DNA from: Acidiferrum sp963764675
Lineage (GTDB): Bacteria; Acidobacteriota; Terriglobia; Acidiferrales; UBA7541
Assembly: GCA_963764675.1 (NCBI GenBank)
Contig: CAVXTQ010000011.1
Span: forward strand, 496,001-560,000
Length of the DNA: 64,000 bases
Direction of reading: 5' to 3'
The position numbers were made by a program, and so were the translations under genes. Shown here piece by piece: positions 18,900 to 26,254 of this stretch (its first letter is position 1; each line of letters opens with the position of its first letter). The notes below the pieces were generated by a model. The model saw only the letters and a list, made by a program, of their open reading frames with translations, had not been told where the DNA came from and did no database searches.

Positions 18900-19964
18900 A
18901 TGAAAAAAGTCGGCCTTCTCTGCGGGCGCGAATACAGTTTCCCTCCCGCTTTCATCGCCCGCGTAAACCAGCTCGGCAAAGCCGACGGCGTCGCCGCTGA
19001 GTTCGTCAAGCTCGGCGGAACCCGCATGGGCGAACCCGCCGAATACAGCGTCATCGTTGACCGCATCTCCCACGAAATCGAATACTACCGCGGCTACCTC
19101 AAGCACGCCGTGCTGCAAGGAACCTACGTCATCAACAATCCATTCTGGTGGACTGCCGACGACAAGTATTTCAACTATTCCGTCGCCGCCAAGCTGGGAA
19201 TCGCGATTCCGAAAACCGTGCTCCTGCCCCAAAAGGGCTATCCCAGCGACGTCGACATCAATTCGGAATCGCTCCACAACCTGAAATATCCCGTCGACTG
19301 GGATGGCTTGCTCGACTACGTCGGCCGCCCAGCGATCCTCAAGCCGTTTTCCGGCGGTGGCTGGAAGCACGTTTACAAAGTCAACGATCGCGACGAGCTT
19401 CTCGCCGCCTACGACAAAACCTCTCCCTATTGCATGACGCTCCAGGAGTTCATCGACTTCACCGGCTACGTCCGCTGCTTCACCTTCGGCAAGACCGACA
19501 TTCTCCCCGTGCGCTACGACCCCAAGGAGCGTCGCTACCTCGTCGAGCATGACTATCTCTCGAAAGATCTCGGCGAGCGCATCGTCAAAGACGCGCGCAC
19601 CATCAATCAAGCGCTCGGCTACGAGATGAACACCATCGAGTTCGCCATCAAGGATGGCGTCCCCTACGCCATCGACTTCCTGAATCCCGCCCCCGATTTC
19701 GAGCGCGACCGCATCACCGAGTTTTACTTCGAGCACGTCGTCGAGCAAATGGCTCACCTGGTCATCGATCGCGCCCTCAACGGCAACGTCGCGAACTCCT
19801 GGCCCCGCTGGGAAGAGATGCTGGGCTTCGGCCCCGCCGCGGGATTTACAGGCGCGCCGAAAGCTTCCGGCGCCAGGCCCGTCAGTACCGGTCAGGCTGC
19901 CGCAGCCGGGCAAAGCTCTGCCGCATCTACGGTGCCGGGCCAAGCGGGAGTCAAGCCGAAATGA
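18900..19964 (+). CDS. ATP-grasp ligase of unknown substrate
   Basis: A 354-residue ATP-grasp protein starting at ATG 18900 behind CAGGAG. An N-terminal Rossmann-like part (KKVGLLCGREYSFPPAF) is followed by LGIAIPKTVLLPQKGYPSD. The ATP-binding loop is RPAILKPFSGGGWKHVYKV (about 170-188). Then come LQEFIDFTGYVRCFTFGK and the metal-binding EFAIKDGVPYAIDFLNPAPDFE near 260-285. A low-complexity Ala/Ser/Gly tail of about 50 residues ends the protein. The stop overlaps the next start (ATGA), so the two ligases are translationally coupled. Confidence 0.87.
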   Translation: MKKVGLLCGREYSFPPAFIARVNQLGKADGVAAEFVKLGGTRMGEPAEYSVIVDRISHEIEYYRGYLKHAVLQGTYVINNPFWWTADDKYFNYSVAAKLGIAIPKTVLLPQKGYPSDVDINSESLHNLKYPVDWDGLLDYVGRPAILKPFSGGGWKHVYKVNDRDELLAAYDKTSPYCMTLQEFIDFTGYVRCFTFGKTDILPVRYDPKERRYLVEHDYLSKDLGERIVKDARTINQALGYEMNTIEFAIKDGVPYAIDFLNPAPDFERDRITEFYFEHVVEQMAHLVIDRALNGNVANSWPRWEEMLGFGPAAGFTGAPKASGARPVSTGQAAAAGQSSAASTVPGQAGVKPK

Positions 19965-21355
19965 GCGCCGTAGCGCCCGCCACAACGACCTCGAATCCCG
20001 CGGAGTACTGGCACGAACTATTACGCCCAGTGCTGGATAAGTCGCCGGATTTCCCCAAGCTGTTTTTGTCACGCCTCCGCACCGCAAATCTCACCTTTGG
20101 CGACCGCGTCCACTGCCCATTCGTTCGTCCGTTCTTTCTTTCACCGGAAGACGAGCAGCGCGTTCGCATCGTCGCGGAGACGATTGCCAACCTCGGCGAG
20201 CGGGTTGTTAACGCAACGCTGCAAGATGCGAGCCTTTTCGCGCAGCTCCACCTGCGTCCCGCCGAAGAGCGCCTCGTTCGCCTGCCCGCGGGTCCCGGCC
20301 GTGCCAGCACCGCATCGCGCCTCGACGCGTTCCTCCTTCCTGACTCTCTCAAATTCGCCGAGTACAACGGCGAATCCCCCGCCGGCGCCGGCTATTCCGA
20401 GACGCTGGCCGACATTTTCCGAGAGCTTCCACTCTTCGCGAAATTCTCCGAGCGCTACGACATCCACACCTATCCGTTAAGCGCCAGGCTCCTCGACGCG
20501 CTCGTCGCCGCCTATGTCGACTGGGGCGGCGGTTCCAAGCGTCCGCAGATGGCCATCGTCGACTGGCGCGAAGTGCCCACCTGGAGCGAGTTTGAAATTC
20601 TCAAGAAGCGCTTTGAGAAGATGCGCGTCCCCGTGGTCTTGGCGGACCCACGCGACCTCATATTCGATGGCAAGACGCTGATGGCCCACGGCAAGAAAAT
20701 CGATCTCGTCTACCGCCGCGTCCTCATCAACGACATCGTCGCCCGCCCGAAAGAATGTGAAGCCCTCATCAAAGCCTACGAAGCCAACGTCGTCTGCGTC
20801 GCCAACGATTTCCGCTGCAAGATTCCGCACGTCAAAGCGTTCTTCGCCCTGCTGACCGACGAGCGCAACACCTCGCTCTTCTCGAAAAAAGAAAAAGACG
20901 TGATTCGCGAGCACATCCCCTGGACCCGCGTCGTCGAAGACGTTTCCACAGCTCACTACGGCGAGGCCATCGAGCTCCTCGCCTTCATCCGCAAGAATCG
21001 CGGCAACTTGGTGCTCAAGCCCAGCGACGAATACGGCGGCACCGGCGTCACCCTCGGTTGGGAAGCCAGCGAAAAAGATTGGGATGCCACCATCGAAAAA
21101 GCTGTCTCAGCCGCGAAAGCCGGTGGCGACGCTGGCTGCTGGATCGTCCAGGAGCGCATCCCCATCCGCCGCGAAGTCTTCCCCTACATCACAGAAGATG
21201 GCAGCGTCGAGTTCAAAGACATGCTCGTCGACTTCGCCCCGTATCTCTTCGGCGGCAAACTCTGCGGCTTCCTCACCCGCCTAAGCGCTACCGGCCTGGC
21301 CAACGTCACCTCCGGCGGCGGCCAAGTCCCCGCCTTCCGCGTCCGCCCCCGCTAA
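19961..21355 (+). CDS. Circularly permuted ATP-grasp protein
   Basis: A 464-residue protein of the circularly permuted ATP-grasp class (type 2, COG2308-like). Visible family elements are KFAEYNGESPAGAGYSETLA (about 131-150), the IDLVYRRVLINDIV segment, VVCVANDFRCKIPHVKAFF and LVLKPSDEYGGTGVTLGWE (ATP loop, about 350-368). A late WIVQERIPIRREVFPY follows. It is the third ligase in a row, and coupling to the previous gene suggests that they form one pathway. Proteins of this class are linked with peptide-like amide synthesis in comparative work; no product is known here. Confidence 0.87.
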   Translation: MSAVAPATTTSNPAEYWHELLRPVLDKSPDFPKLFLSRLRTANLTFGDRVHCPFVRPFFLSPEDEQRVRIVAETIANLGERVVNATLQDASLFAQLHLRPAEERLVRLPAGPGRASTASRLDAFLLPDSLKFAEYNGESPAGAGYSETLADIFRELPLFAKFSERYDIHTYPLSARLLDALVAAYVDWGGGSKRPQMAIVDWREVPTWSEFEILKKRFEKMRVPVVLADPRDLIFDGKTLMAHGKKIDLVYRRVLINDIVARPKECEALIKAYEANVVCVANDFRCKIPHVKAFFALLTDERNTSLFSKKEKDVIREHIPWTRVVEDVSTAHYGEAIELLAFIRKNRGNLVLKPSDEYGGTGVTLGWEASEKDWDATIEKAVSAAKAGGDAGCWIVQERIPIRREVFPYITEDGSVEFKDMLVDFAPYLFGGKLCGFLTRLSATGLANVTSGGGQVPAFRVRPR

Positions 21356-21363
21356 TCCCAGTA

Positions 21364-21385
21364 GCACAGACACTCTTGTCTGTGC
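21364..21385. repeat. GTAGC-headed palindrome, copy B
   Basis: Same 22 bases as copy A (14281-14302), again preceded by GTA. It lies nine bases after the stop of the third ligase gene, so it could act as an RNA 3' stem-loop. Confidence 0.85.
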
Positions 21386-21483
21386 CCGGTTGCCCACTAC
21401 GTGAATTCCCCGGCCGACGATTGTCGCTCGTTATCGATCTCAACGTTTCTGCGGCGATAGCTTCGTCCATCGGCACCCTGTAG

Positions 21484-21503
21484 CCGCCGTCTTCAGACGG
21501 CGG
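21484..21503. repeat. GTAGC-headed palindrome, copy D
   Basis: Nine-base perfect stem CCGCCGTCT / AGACGGCGG around a TC loop, preceded by TGTAG. It has the same architecture as the copies at 21575 and 27029, but a different stem sequence. Confidence 0.8.
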
Positions 21504-21574
21504 GGTTTAGGCCAACCTCCACCCATCCCATAGCGACATGCAAGGCCCCGCGGCAAGTCGGCGGGTTATGTAAC

Positions 21575-21594
21575 CGCCGGGCTTCAGCCCGGCG
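21575..21594. repeat. GTAGC-headed palindrome, copy E
   Basis: Stem CGCCGGGCT / AGCCCGGCG with a TC loop, preceded by TGTAAC. The stem is identical to the copy at 27029-27048. Confidence 0.8.
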
Positions 21595-21696
21595 TTGCCG
21601 TGATCCTCACTGCAACCAACTCGCTGTCGCCAATCCTCCTGCCCAGTACGAACCTCCTAAAGCAAAAACGTGTCCGGTTACGCTAAAATATCTGAC

Positions 21697-22719
21697 ATGA
21701 CATTCGGTCCACCGCAACCCGACCTGATGCCCGGCGCAAGAAACGCCGTCGAAACCTGCCTGGCCGTCAAGCCGCACGAGCACGTCGCGCTGATTGCCGA
21801 CGAAGCCAGCCGCGCGGTCGCCGCCAGCCTCGCCGCCGCGCTAGCCGATCGCCACGCCGAAACCACCAGCCTCCTCCTCGAGGATTTCGGCCGCCCGCTC
21901 AAAGCCGCACCCGCCCCGGTCCTGGACGCCCTTGAGACCGCCGACGTTGGCATCCTCTGCATGAACCCCCAGCCCGGTGAACTCCCCGCCCGCATGGCCA
22001 TCGTCAGCGTCGTCGAGCGCCGCCAAATCCGCTACGCGCACATGGTCGGCGTCACTCCGCAGATCATGCAGCAAGGCATGCGCGCCGACTACAAAATGAT
22101 CGACCGCCTCAGCGACAAGCTTCGCGAACGCATGCTTCGCGCCGAAACCCTGCGCGTGCAGACCGACGCGGGCACCTCCATCGCCGCGCATTTCGACCGC
22201 GGCCTGGACTGGGTCAAGACCAGTGGCCTCATCAGCCCGCGCTACTGGTCCAATCTTCCCGCCGGCGAAGTCTTTACCACTCCCGCGACGGTTGACGGTA
22301 CCTTCGTCTGCGACGCCACCGCCGGCGACCACTTCAACGGCAAGTACGGCGACCTCCAGAAAACCCCGCTGGTCCTGCAAATCAAGGGCGCCCGGCTCGT
22401 TGCCGTCGATTGCCCCCGCAAGGATCTCGAGCACGAATTCTGGGAGTATTGCCACACCGACGAGAACAGCGATCGCGTCGGCGAGCTGGCCTTCGGCACC
22501 AACCTCGGCCTATCGGAAATGATCGGTATCCTGTTGCAGGACGAAAAATTTCCCGGCGTCCATCTAGCCTTCGGCGACCCCTACGGCAGCCAAACCCACG
22601 CCAACTGGAAGTCCAAAACCCATGTCGACGTCCTAACCCGAAAATGCGACGTCTGGATCGACAGCGACCAAATCATCAGCAAAGGCAAATACCAGCTCGA
22701 CCACCTCGGCCTCGCCTGA
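21697..22719 (+). CDS. Aminopeptidase, M29-like
   Basis: A 340-residue protein resembling M29 (AmpS/PepS) metalloaminopeptidases, which remove N-terminal residues with a two-metal centre. The N-terminal domain has LAVKPHEHVALIAD. The C-terminal catalytic part shows the ordered motifs RVGELAFGTN (Glu), HLAFGDPYG (His) and HVDVLTRKCDVWID (His and Asp), in the family order. It is a little shorter than classical M29 enzymes (about 400). I chose ATG 21697; GTG 21670 is an alternative. A decayed copy of its last 150 bases lies at 23533-23680. Confidence 0.78.
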   Translation: MTFGPPQPDLMPGARNAVETCLAVKPHEHVALIADEASRAVAASLAAALADRHAETTSLLLEDFGRPLKAAPAPVLDALETADVGILCMNPQPGELPARMAIVSVVERRQIRYAHMVGVTPQIMQQGMRADYKMIDRLSDKLRERMLRAETLRVQTDAGTSIAAHFDRGLDWVKTSGLISPRYWSNLPAGEVFTTPATVDGTFVCDATAGDHFNGKYGDLQKTPLVLQIKGARLVAVDCPRKDLEHEFWEYCHTDENSDRVGELAFGTNLGLSEMIGILLQDEKFPGVHLAFGDPYGSQTHANWKSKTHVDVLTRKCDVWIDSDQIISKGKYQLDHLGLA

Positions 22720-22734
22720 CCCGCCATCACGATC

Positions 22735-22785
22735 TGTCATCCCGAACCCGGTCGCGCAGTCTGCGAACGGCGGTGAGGGATCCGC
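22735..22785 (+). repeat. TGTCATCC...GGATCC interspersed repeat, copy 2
   Basis: Starts TGTCATCCCGAAC and ends GTGAGGGATCC, with an inner inverted repeat CGCAGTCTGCG. It follows the M29 gene directly. Confidence 0.6.
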
Positions 22786-22856
22786 TGTTCGATTGCCTCG
22801 CCATTCTCCGTTCCCTTCATGCTAAATTCTTTCCGCCCCGCCCAAAGGAGACTCCC

Positions 22857-23333
22857 ATGCCCTCGAAATCCCTCCTCTGCGCCGCCGTCTTCCTTGCCGT
22901 TGCCGCGATGCCCGCGCCGGCCTCCGCCACACCGGCCGACGACGCCTGCTCCCTGATCACCCAGGACCAGGTGAGCAAGATCTTTGGTGTCCCGGTGTCC
23001 ACCGGTGTGTATCCGGCCCCGGGCTTTACCAAGACGTGTACGTGGAGTCCGCCGGTGGGTCCTCCGCCGCGCCTGGCAGCCATCACTCTGCTGCTGCAGA
23101 CCTCCAACAGCTTTGAGGCCGCCAAACAGATGCAGCAGGCCGGCAAGTTCCAGGTGGAGGCGGCCAGCGGTATTGGCGATGACGCCTACTACTCCACCGT
23201 GGGCAACGTCACCAGCCTCATCGTCAAGAAGGGCGGCGTCGCCTTCAAGATCGGCATGTACGGCGAGTTCCCCCTGGACAAGAAAAAGGCCATGAGCAAA
23301 GCCATGGCTCTCGAAGTCCTGTCGAAACTCTGA
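22857..23333 (+). CDS. Secreted DUF3558-like protein
   Basis: A 158-residue protein with a signal peptide (LLCAAVFLAVAAMPAPASA). The mature domain begins with ADDACSLITQDQVSKIFGVP. It continues with a second Cys in KTCTWSPP, LLQTSNSFEAAKQM and GIGDDAYYSTVGNVTSLIVKK. This layout (C-L-T, CTW, GDDAYY, late hydrophobic strand) is that of periplasmic or lipid-anchored DUF3558-like proteins. The Met at 22857 has AAAGGAG upstream. It sits between the aminopeptidase and the decayed copy of that gene's 3' end. Confidence 0.72.
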   Translation: MPSKSLLCAAVFLAVAAMPAPASATPADDACSLITQDQVSKIFGVPVSTGVYPAPGFTKTCTWSPPVGPPPRLAAITLLLQTSNSFEAAKQMQQAGKFQVEAASGIGDDAYYSTVGNVTSLIVKKGGVAFKIGMYGEFPLDKKKAMSKAMALEVLSKL

Positions 23334-23384
23334 GTGCTGTGCTGGCTCGGCCATTTCGGCCTGGCCTGATCCGGCTTCACGATC

Positions 23385-23411
23385 TGGAATCCCGAGCGCA
23401 GCGAGGGATCT
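23385..23411 (+). repeat. GGAATCCC...GGATCT interspersed repeat, copy 3
   Basis: Short version, GGAATCCCGAGCGCAGCGAGGGATCT, with the inner dyad GCGCAGCG. The 30 bases before it (GGCCTGATCCGGCTTCACGATCTG in part) resemble the sequence around 22711-22735 after the aminopeptidase stop, so a larger block seems duplicated. Confidence 0.55.
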
Positions 23412-23446
23412 GCTTTTCGCCTGCCTGCCCACGTGATCTTTAGGAG

Positions 23447-23466
23447 GGCACGGCTTCAGCCGTGCC
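23447..23466. repeat. Palindrome with TTC loop, copy F
   Basis: Stem GGCACGGCT / AGCCGTGCC around TC. Architecture as in copies D, E and H but without the GTAGC head. Confidence 0.75.
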
Positions 23467-23532
23467 GTACGCTTCTGCCGCAATTGGGCTTCAGCCCTTG
23501 AAGTGTTGATTCGCCGCTGTGCGGTTGCCTTC

Positions 23533-23680
23533 GCCTTCGGCGACCCCGGCGGCAGCCAAACCCACGCCAACCCAAAACCCACGTCGACGTGCTCACCCGG
23601 AAATGCGATGTCTGGATCGACTCTGATCAAATCATCAGCAAAGGCAAATACCAGCTCGACACCTCGGCTTAGCCTGATCC
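23533..23680 (+). pseudogene. Truncated copy of the M29 aminopeptidase 3' end
   Basis: Aligns over its whole length with 22567-22723, the last 50 codons of the intact gene plus its stop region. The alignment needs three small deletions, which destroy the frame (the GGAAGT region and single bases near the end). No start or 5' part is present. It is a non-functional duplication. Confidence 0.85.
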
Positions 23681-23842
23681 TCGAGGTTTCGCTTGATTTT
23701 TCAATGAAAGCAGTCTGTATGGAGCTAAAAGAAGGTGCCCGTCTAGATACCTGTTTCTCCGTATTTCACCAAATCTAAGCGGGTGGCCTATACTTGTTGT
23801 AGAGTACTGCTTCTAACCTACGACCTTACGAGGGAGATCGGA

Positions 23843-24514
23843 TTGGCTATTTCGATAACAACCGTTCCGGCCCCGTTCCGGGCAGGCTTCGCGGCAATTA
23901 AGCGCCTATCGGCCGAGGACTTTGAATCTATCGTGGCTGCCCTCGAAAACGCACCCCCGACTGGTGGCCTCAAAGGGCTAACTTCGAGTGTCATGCAACG
24001 GGTGCCAACACTGAAACGACGAGATGTAGAAAGTGTTTTGAGGCCACTGTTCTCGCTCTCTATTCTTGTGACCGACGAAGACACGCCACTAAGTGAGGGG
24101 CTCTCGAGTCTCAGTAGTGCCATACAGGCTACCGGTGATCCCGAATTAGCCCTTTCCGAAGGGGAAAGGGGCGAATTCGAGAGAAGGATGGAAAGGCTTC
24201 TCAAAATCAGGGCGGTGAAAATTGCTTCGAAAGTACAGCGAGTCGGCGCTGAGTACCCCCATACCTTCCATGACGCAATGATATTGACAGACCTGAGACC
24301 CGTCTTCGACAAACCTGAGGATCGACCAGTGGGTTGTACGATCTCCCACTCCCTGAGGATTACTTACCACAAGGACGGCGAGCATAAAGAATTCTTCGTG
24401 ATGTTGGATGCCGATGATTTGCAGAGTATGAAGAAGGTGCTCCAAAGGGCAGAAGCTAAAGCAGCGAGTTTGAAGTCAGTCCTAAGAGTGGCTGATCTTC
24501 CTGACCTGACGTAG
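23843..24514 (+). CDS. Module gene 1: hypothetical soluble protein
   Basis: A protein of about 223 residues from the TTG at 23843, behind a strong GAGGGAG site; the frame is open 20 codons further upstream. I recognise no family. It is mostly helical, with an N-terminal part LSAEDFESIVAALENAPPTGGLKGL, a charged middle (EGERGEFERRMERLLKIRAVKIASK) and a C-terminal half of alternating strands (GCTISHSLRITYHKDGEHKEFFVMLDADDLQSMKKVLQRAE). The last part reads like a small ligand- or protein-binding domain. It is the first gene of a coupled trio with lower G+C than its neighbours. Confidence 0.7.
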   Translation: MAISITTVPAPFRAGFAAIKRLSAEDFESIVAALENAPPTGGLKGLTSSVMQRVPTLKRRDVESVLRPLFSLSILVTDEDTPLSEGLSSLSSAIQATGDPELALSEGERGEFERRMERLLKIRAVKIASKVQRVGAEYPHTFHDAMILTDLRPVFDKPEDRPVGCTISHSLRITYHKDGEHKEFFVMLDADDLQSMKKVLQRAEAKAASLKSVLRVADLPDLT

Positions 24515-24526
24515 GAGAGGATTCCT

Positions 24527-24988
24527 GTGACAGATACATATTGCCGGCCAGTCAGACCTGCGGATTGGTTCGACTCGGACGTCGACATGGAGTGGGACGC
24601 GATAGAGACGGCTAGCACCGACTATCGCTCACTCAGCTGGTTAGTTACCCAAGCTGTCGCGGTAGCTGTGTCCGAAGCCCCACCGGCGGAACTTGAACAA
24701 CGTTTCAGAGTGCAAGCCGAAAAGTGGGAGCGAGAGACGCAGCATCTTTCGTCTCCCACACAAAAAACTATCCACCCTAGCTATCAAGCGATCCTCGGGA
24801 TGGGCGCTAAACACAAAAACGAGACTATTCGTCTATTGCTTCTCGATTTACAGGAGAACCGGCGGCCATGGTTCTGGGCCTTAAGCTACCTCGCAGAGGA
24901 TAATCCTATCAGCCCAAGCGACGCAGGCCGGATCGACAAGATGATCGCGGCGTGGATCAAATGGGGTAGAGCGAAAGGCTTCCTCTGA
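24527..24988 (+). CDS. Module gene 2: hypothetical protein
   Basis: A 153-residue acidic protein, GTG start with AGGAGAGG upstream, 12 bases after gene 1. Trp-rich and helical: ADWFDSDVDMEWDAIE, WLVTQAVAVAVSEAPPAELEQRF, RRPWFWALSYLAEDNP and WIKWGRAKGFL. The middle, HPSYQAILGMGAKHKNETIRLLLLDL, looks like HEAT-type helices. I do not recognise the family. It ends one base before gene 3 starts. Confidence 0.7.
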   Translation: MTDTYCRPVRPADWFDSDVDMEWDAIETASTDYRSLSWLVTQAVAVAVSEAPPAELEQRFRVQAEKWERETQHLSSPTQKTIHPSYQAILGMGAKHKNETIRLLLLDLQENRRPWFWALSYLAEDNPISPSDAGRIDKMIAAWIKWGRAKGFL

Positions 24989-24989
24989 A

Positions 24990-25565
24990 GTGGCTTTCAA
25001 ATACCGACCGCCTCTTGTGGCACGCTATCAGTTAGAGACTGAATTTCCGAATCTCTCTGGTGCCGAATGGTGCCTCAAGAGTCCCTGGGATGACACCTAC
25101 ACATGCATCGCATGGGCGGCGGGCGGTACAGATCGCACCTGGTGGCCTGGTAAGGACTATTACTGGCCTCCCGGCCTTCCTGTCATAGATCCACCTGAGA
25201 TTGCGCCGACAGAGTACTTCATTCAAGGGTTTGGGACGCTTGGATACAAGCCATGCGACAGCAGCACGTTTGAGATCGGCTACCAAAAAGTTGCCATCTA
25301 CGCGAACGAAATAGGAGTTACGCACATGGCCAGACAACATTTTGCTGGCCGTGGCTGGCTCAGCAAGCTTGGTAGCCTAGAGGACATACGCCACTCTAGC
25401 TTAACGGATGTGGAAGGCAGTACTGCAGCCTTGGCTGGACAGTACGGCGAGGTCGTACAAATTCTCAAAAGGAGTTGGCTAATTGCACTTTTGGACCCGC
25501 TGACGTACCGAGGTTGGTTTTCCGTTTTTAGGTTTTGGATACAGCGAGCGGCTCGTCGATCATGA
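24990..25565 (+). CDS. Module gene 3: hypothetical protein with Cys/His signature (DUF7689-like)
   Basis: A 191-residue protein, GTG start one base after gene 2. The signature TYTCIAWAAGGTDRTWWPG, then YYWP, LGYKPC, YQKVAIYANEIGVTHMARQ and WLSKLG is one I associate with hypothetical proteins now classed as DUF7689; I cannot verify the name here. The invariant-looking Cys in CIAWAAG followed by a His in THMARQ could be a Cys-His catalytic pair, as in papain-like or NlpC-type folds, but this is inference. The last 30 residues are hydrophobic and basic (WFSVFRFWIQRAARRS). Confidence 0.7.
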   Translation: MAFKYRPPLVARYQLETEFPNLSGAEWCLKSPWDDTYTCIAWAAGGTDRTWWPGKDYYWPPGLPVIDPPEIAPTEYFIQGFGTLGYKPCDSSTFEIGYQKVAIYANEIGVTHMARQHFAGRGWLSKLGSLEDIRHSSLTDVEGSTAALAGQYGEVVQILKRSWLIALLDPLTYRGWFSVFRFWIQRAARRS

Positions 25566-25718
25566 CGGGCTCGAAGGCATTTCATCTCGATTTTGCACAC
25601 CCATCCACAGCTTCCCACAGAGATTCCCTGCGAATTCAATTGACGCCGCGAACGACACAATTTATCTTCACGCCAGATTGAGCCGGGAAGTCTAAACAAC
25701 TTCGCGGTTCAGTTTAAA

Positions 25719-25762
25719 GAGGGCGCGGAAAGCCGCAAGGCTGGAAACGCCCTCATTTTTTT
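25719..25762 (+). terminator. Strong intrinsic terminator
   Basis: Stem GAGGGCG / CGCCCTC closing a 22-base region with inner pairing (GCGG...CCGC, GCC..GGC), followed by ATTTTTTT. It lies 150 bases after gene 3 of the module and probably ends that operon, unless it ends a small RNA. Confidence 0.8.
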
Positions 25763-25925
25763 GCCCGCCTGCGGTTTTTAAAAGGTCGGAGCCCCGGGAA
25801 CGCCACTCCTCAGCACGCTACGCTTTCTGCAGCGTGAATCTCTCGATTGGCGGCCAGCGATGAAGCTTGCGTCTTCGGTCTCAGGCAGGCCAACCTTCAA
25901 CCTCAACAATCCACGGCCCTTATTT

Positions 25926-25959
25926 CTGACTTGACAAATGATAACGAGTCAGGTACTAT
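25926..25959 (+). promoter_or_regulatory. Sigma-70 promoter inside an inverted repeat
   Basis: TTGACA (25931-25936), 17-base spacer, TACTAT (25954-25959). The inverted repeat CTGACT (25926-25931) / AGTCAG (25947-25952) overlaps the -35 box and the spacer, as a repressor operator would. No gene starts downstream on this strand before the converging esterase gene. Confidence 0.55.
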
Positions 25960-26254
25960 ACCCGTCAGGAACCGAGCTTCTGTGTCCTATCCGGGCCTTG
26001 CTTCTTCTCCCCCTGTGCCCCCTTGCCGAGCACTACCCCGGAACCAAGCTACAAACAATTTTCGCACACTCGCACGCGCAAACCCTGTGTTGTCATGGGC
26101 TTACTTCACAACTCGCTGTATACCCGGGGGGTGGGGGGTATGCTCGAAAATTTCGCCCTTTCCCGTTTTGGTACGTCAAGGGTGTGCACGCGGGTCTACC
26201 CGTCTCCGTCGGGGCTCCATTCCTCGCTCGCCACTCGCCACTAACCACTCGCCA

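Larger units (their letters stand above)
23334..23842. other. Repeat-rich intergenic stretch
   Basis: About 500 bp without an intact gene. It carries a GGAATCCCGAGC repeat (about 23385), a 20-base palindrome (23447), a weaker TTGGGCT-TC-AGCCCTT hairpin (about 23486) and the truncated copy of the aminopeptidase 3' end (23533-23680). From 23690 on, base composition falls towards that of the three-gene module. Confidence 0.7.
25566..26254. other. Gene-poor stretch with terminator and promoter
   Basis: About 690 bp with no convincing gene, although a long frame is open through it. It holds a strong terminator (25719-25762) and a palindromic promoter (25926-25959). A G-rich run (about 26129-26140) could form a stem with the nearby C run. 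A small RNA reading rightward from the promoter is possible; I see no known RNA family. Confidence 0.5.

Noticed and set aside
18852..20087. 411-codon - strand frame opposite the ATP-grasp genes
   Set aside because: Two overlapping real genes with ATP-grasp motifs lie on the other strand; the frame has no family motifs.
25681..25762. Possible riboswitch (GCGGAAAGCCGCAAGGCTGG core)
   Set aside because: The core faintly recalls part of the GEMM-I consensus, but the required CACGCACAGGGCAAACC half is absent, and the structure ends in a plain terminator.
26129..26140. G-quadruplex or repeat at a G-rich run
   Set aside because: Only two G runs are long enough and the pairing partners are weak; too little to call.
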